A DNA stretch of 64,000 nt from Pelagibacteraceae bacterium AG-359-O02. Its GTDB lineage: Bacteria > Pseudomonadota > Alphaproteobacteria > Pelagibacterales > Pelagibacteraceae. This document shows, piece by piece, positions 61,949-64,000 of this stretch (positions are counted from its first letter, which is position 1; every line of letters starts with the position of its first letter). The stretch lies in assembly GCA_003280485.1 (NCBI GenBank), contig QCEU01000002.1, positions 92,406-156,405 on the forward strand, in the 5' to 3' direction. The notes under the pieces are model-generated. The model was not told where the DNA came from. It made no database searches and was given only the letters and a program-made list of their open reading frames with translations. Both the position numbers and the translations under genes were made by a program.

Positions 61949-62443
61949 TTATGAATTAATTTTTTTTAATTCAGTCTTTGCTTCTTCGAGTTTCTTTTCA
62001 AAAAGATTATCTAGTTTAGATTTATCAACTGTAGTTGTTATTATTTTTTTTACAGACTTTAGGGCAATTTTAACAGAAGTATCTTTGATTTCTTTAATTG
62101 CTGCCTCTTTCATCTGATTAATTTTTGTTTGAGTTAAATACTTCTTTATTTCAGAAGATTTATGAAATTTTTCATTCATGCTTATAACAAGTTGTTCAGA
62201 CTCATTTTTTGCCTGATTGAGGATCTTTTGAGACTCTCCTTCAACGGAATTCAGCTTAGCCTGAGCTTCATCTAAAAGTTTTTTTGACTCAACTCTTAAC
62301 TTTTCACTTTCGTCGATTTCTTTTTTAATATCTCCTATCATTTTTGTTAGGAGATTGTTTATATTCTGAGGTATCTTAAAATATACCAATAGACCTATAA
62401 AAATAAAAAACGATATTGCTACCCAGAAAGTTGCATCAAACAT
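61949..62443 (-). CDS. atpF: ATP synthase Fo subunit b
   Basis: Peripheral stalk subunit, 164 residues. One membrane helix near 5-22 (FWVAISFFIFIGLLVYF) is followed by a long charged helix (DIKKEIDESEKLRVESKKLL). It overlaps the b' gene by 8 bases. Having both b and b' is usual in alphaproteobacteria. Confidence 0.92.
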   Translation of the reverse strand: MFDATFWVAISFFIFIGLLVYFKIPQNINNLLTKMIGDIKKEIDESEKLRVESKKLLDEAQAKLNSVEGESQKILNQAKNESEQLVISMNEKFHKSSEIKKYLTQTKINQMKEAAIKEIKDTSVKIALKSVKKIITTTVDKSKLDNLFEKKLEEAKTELKKINS

Positions 62444-63023
62444 TTTTTCTCTCTTTATTTATTTTTGATTGGTCTTCAACAATTGCCGCTATGCTGCTAC
62501 TATTTACTTCTTCACCAATAAGCTCTTTTATTAACTCAGCTGATGTTTCAGCTGCAATTTTGTTTATTTTTTCCCCTGATTTATTCTTAAGATCGGACAA
62601 TTCCTTTTCTACTTCACTTATTTCTTTATCAAGATCTTTATCTAATGCAGCTCTTTTTTTATTAATATCATCCAAAATTTTTTCTCTAGCCTCATTAAAG
62701 TAACTTTTAGCTTCAAGTTTGCTGTCTAAAATAATCTTTTCATATTCGTCAATTTTTTTTTGACTTTCTCCTTTTTGTTTATCAGCTGTTTCAATATTTT
62801 CAAGTATTTGAGATTTTCTAGTTTCCAGGTTATCGCTAATCCTAGGCAATATAACTTTGGTCAAAACAATAAAAAGTATTCCAAACGTGATGATAAGCCA
62901 GAAGATTTGAGAAATCCAAAACTCAGGATTAAGTTGAGGCATACCACCACTTTCAGCGGCAAATACTGTATTAAAACATGCAAAGCATGTAATGAATAAT
63001 GAAATAACTATTTTTTTTAACAT
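62436..63023 (-). CDS. atpF2: ATP synthase Fo subunit b'
   Basis: Second peripheral stalk subunit, 195 residues. The family core starts at MPQLNPEFWISQIFWLIITF near 28-47, with a long helical domain. Ahead of it are about 23 residues that look like a cleavable signal peptide (VISLFITCFACFNTVFA). This extension is absent from most b' proteins I know. It lies 3 bases after atpE. Confidence 0.92.
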   Translation of the reverse strand: MLKKIVISLFITCFACFNTVFAAESGGMPQLNPEFWISQIFWLIITFGILFIVLTKVILPRISDNLETRKSQILENIETADKQKGESQKKIDEYEKIILDSKLEAKSYFNEAREKILDDINKKRAALDKDLDKEISEVEKELSDLKNKSGEKINKIAAETSAELIKELIGEEVNSSSIAAIVEDQSKINKERKNV

Positions 63024-63026
63024 TAA

Positions 63027-63254
63027 CTAAAATGCAAATAAAATAATCAACGCAACTACTAGTCCAAACAATCCTGTTGCTTCAGCTAAAGCAAATCCTA
63101 ATAACAAGTTAGGGAATTGTTTTTGAGCTGCAGATGGATTTCTCATAGCACCAGATAAGTAATTACCAAAGATAATTCCTATACCAACTCCTGCACCTGC
63201 TAGTGCTATAGCTGCCAAACCTGCTCCTATCATTTTTGCTGCTTCTAATTCCAT
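63027..63254 (-). CDS. atpE: ATP synthase Fo subunit c
   Basis: Rotor ring proteolipid, 75 residues and two helices. GAGLAAIALAGAGVGIGIIF is the Gly/Ala-rich first helix. The proton-binding Glu is in FALAEATGLFGLVVALI near 54-70. No Na+-type ligand set (Q/ET) is apparent, so it is likely proton-driven. SD is AAGGAGG 4-10 bases upstream. Confidence 0.97.
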   Translation of the reverse strand: MELEAAKMIGAGLAAIALAGAGVGIGIIFGNYLSGAMRNPSAAQKQFPNLLLGFALAEATGLFGLVVALIILFAF

Positions 63255-63272
63255 TTTTCCTCCTTTTTTTTA

Positions 63273-64000
63273 TTAATGGTGTAGATTTAATGCATCATTT
63301 AAATAAATGCATGTTAAAATTGCAAATACATATGCTTGAAGAAAAGCAACTAGTATCTCCAAACCAGTAAGTGCAACCGAAAAACTAAGTGGAAGCCATC
63401 CACCTACAATTCCTAAGCTTATAACAAAGCCTCCAAATACCTTCATCATCGTGTGACCAGCCATCATATTAGCAAATAATCTTACTGATAAACTAATTGG
63501 TCTACTTAAATACGAAATAATTTCAATAACAACTATTAGTGGAAGTAGAACCATTGGAACTCCACTTGGAACAAACAATTTTAAATACCCCAATCCATGT
63601 TTCATAAAACCAATTATTGTAACTCCAATGAAAATAAATGCTGCCAACACAAATGTAACTATAATATGGCTAGTCACTGTAAATGCGTAAGGTATCATTC
63701 CAAACATGTTACAAAAAAGTACAAACATAAAAAGTGAGAAAATAAATGAAAAGTACGGTTTTGCTTTTGATCCTGCTGTGTCACTAATCATTTTGGCTAC
63801 AAAGGAATAACTTAATTCTGACAGTAATTGAAGTTTATCAGGTATTAGGGTTTTTTTCTTTGCTCCTAGATTAAAAATTATCAAAATAGCTAAAGAACTA
63901 ATGACCATAAATAAGCTTGCATTAGTAAAAGAAATGTCAACTGCGCCTAACTTTATTTCCGGACCAATCCGATAAACATTGAACTGGTACATTGGATTTG
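63273..64000 (-). CDS. atpB: ATP synthase Fo subunit a (5' end likely outside the window)
   Basis: Membrane stator subunit with the proton half-channels. An ATG at 63990-63992 opens 239 residues. The two codons before it (Asn-Pro) are open, and alphaproteobacterial subunit a typically begins several residues earlier with an NPM-QF type start, so the true start is probably beyond 64000. The essential Arg is in SLSVRLFANMMAGHTMMKVF near 166-185, and GLEILVAFLQAYVFAIL near 212-228 is the last helix motif. It lies 18 bases upstream of atpE. Confidence 0.93.
   Translation of the reverse strand, partial: NPMYQFNVYRIGPEIKLGAVDISFTNASLFMVISSLAILIIFNLGAKKKTLIPDKLQLLSELSYSFVAKMISDTAGSKAKPYFSFIFSLFMFVLFCNMFGMIPYAFTVTSHIIVTFVLAAFIFIGVTIIGFMKHGLGYLKLFVPSGVPMVLLPLIVVIEIISYLSRPISLSVRLFANMMAGHTMMKVFGGFVISLGIVGGWLPLSFSVALTGLEILVAFLQAYVFAILTCIYLNDALNLHH

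Noticed and set aside
61953-61972. GAATTAA / TTAATTC inverted repeat near the atpF stop
   Set aside because: All within the last codons of atpF, very AT-rich and without GC pairs; probably chance and not a terminator.

Overview
The window looks like a stretch of core chromosome from a SAR11-type alphaproteobacterium (Candidatus Pelagibacter or a close relative). The evidence is internal: very low G+C (about 30% by eye), lysine- and asparagine-rich proteins, almost no intergenic space, and start/stop overlaps of 1-20 bases between many neighbours. Split b and b' ATP synthase subunits, DUF2093 and an lspA-linked DUF3035-type lipoprotein are alphaproteobacterial marks, and a crtI-crtB-crtY-blh retinal cassette fits a rhodopsin-bearing marine plankter. 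I see no rRNA, tRNA, CRISPR array, insertion sequence, integrase or phage gene.

Layout. 1-3380 (minus): an RND efflux pump (truncated by the window edge) with a short adaptor, a mercaptopyruvate sulfurtransferase and MsrA. 3415-6109: a drug/metabolite transporter, an AlkA-type DNA glycosylase, two DUF1330 paralogues and a purine-type phosphoribosyltransferase. 6161-10801 (minus): a complete BMP-family nucleoside-type ABC importer. 10941-15378: a lipoprotein, a small heat-shock protein with a probable RpoH promoter and ROSE-like thermometer, oligopeptidase B, a membrane J-protein and a family 9 glycosyltransferase. 15427-18685: a DapA-family aldolase, cyclopropane fatty acid synthase and a lysine-rich coiled-coil protein. 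18694-21709: a RamB/ScfR-type regulator divergent from isocitrate lyase, with a TTTGTAAA-rich control region and an unlisted 53-residue ORF between them. 21721-27989: small membrane proteins, DjlA, TypA/BipA and groES-groEL.

28110-34570 (plus): a HAD phosphatase, ribF, ileS, lspA, a lipoprotein and pgi. 34567-42236 (mostly minus): rsmD and purD, then an outer-membrane lipid cluster (ubiA-msbA-waaA-lpxK-lpxL). 42280-46279: DUF2721, a redox operon (HAD dehalogenase, DoxX, pirin, quinone reductase) and rsmE. 46274-52845: an aa3-type cytochrome c oxidase locus (Sco, an extra subunit III, then coxB-coxA-coxC-subunit IV-small membrane protein-ctaB). 52887-55126: threonine synthase, peroxiredoxin and a lipoprotein. 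55157-61904 (minus): one continuous, largely overlapping gene string crtI-crtB-crtY-blh-(60 aa)-ispH-thrB-rnhA. 61949-64000 (minus): ATP synthase Fo genes a, c, b' and b, with the 5' end of atpB outside the window.

Functionally the window joins respiration (cox, atp), light harvesting (retinal synthesis), envelope building and proteostasis. The most notable signals are the heat-shock leader of the hsp20 gene, the aceA control region with its small ORF, an RND adaptor that lacks the whole alpha-helical hairpin, and the coupling of retinal, isoprenoid and threonine genes in one operon. I found no wholly new multi-gene system. The novelty here is in regulation and in reduced protein architectures.
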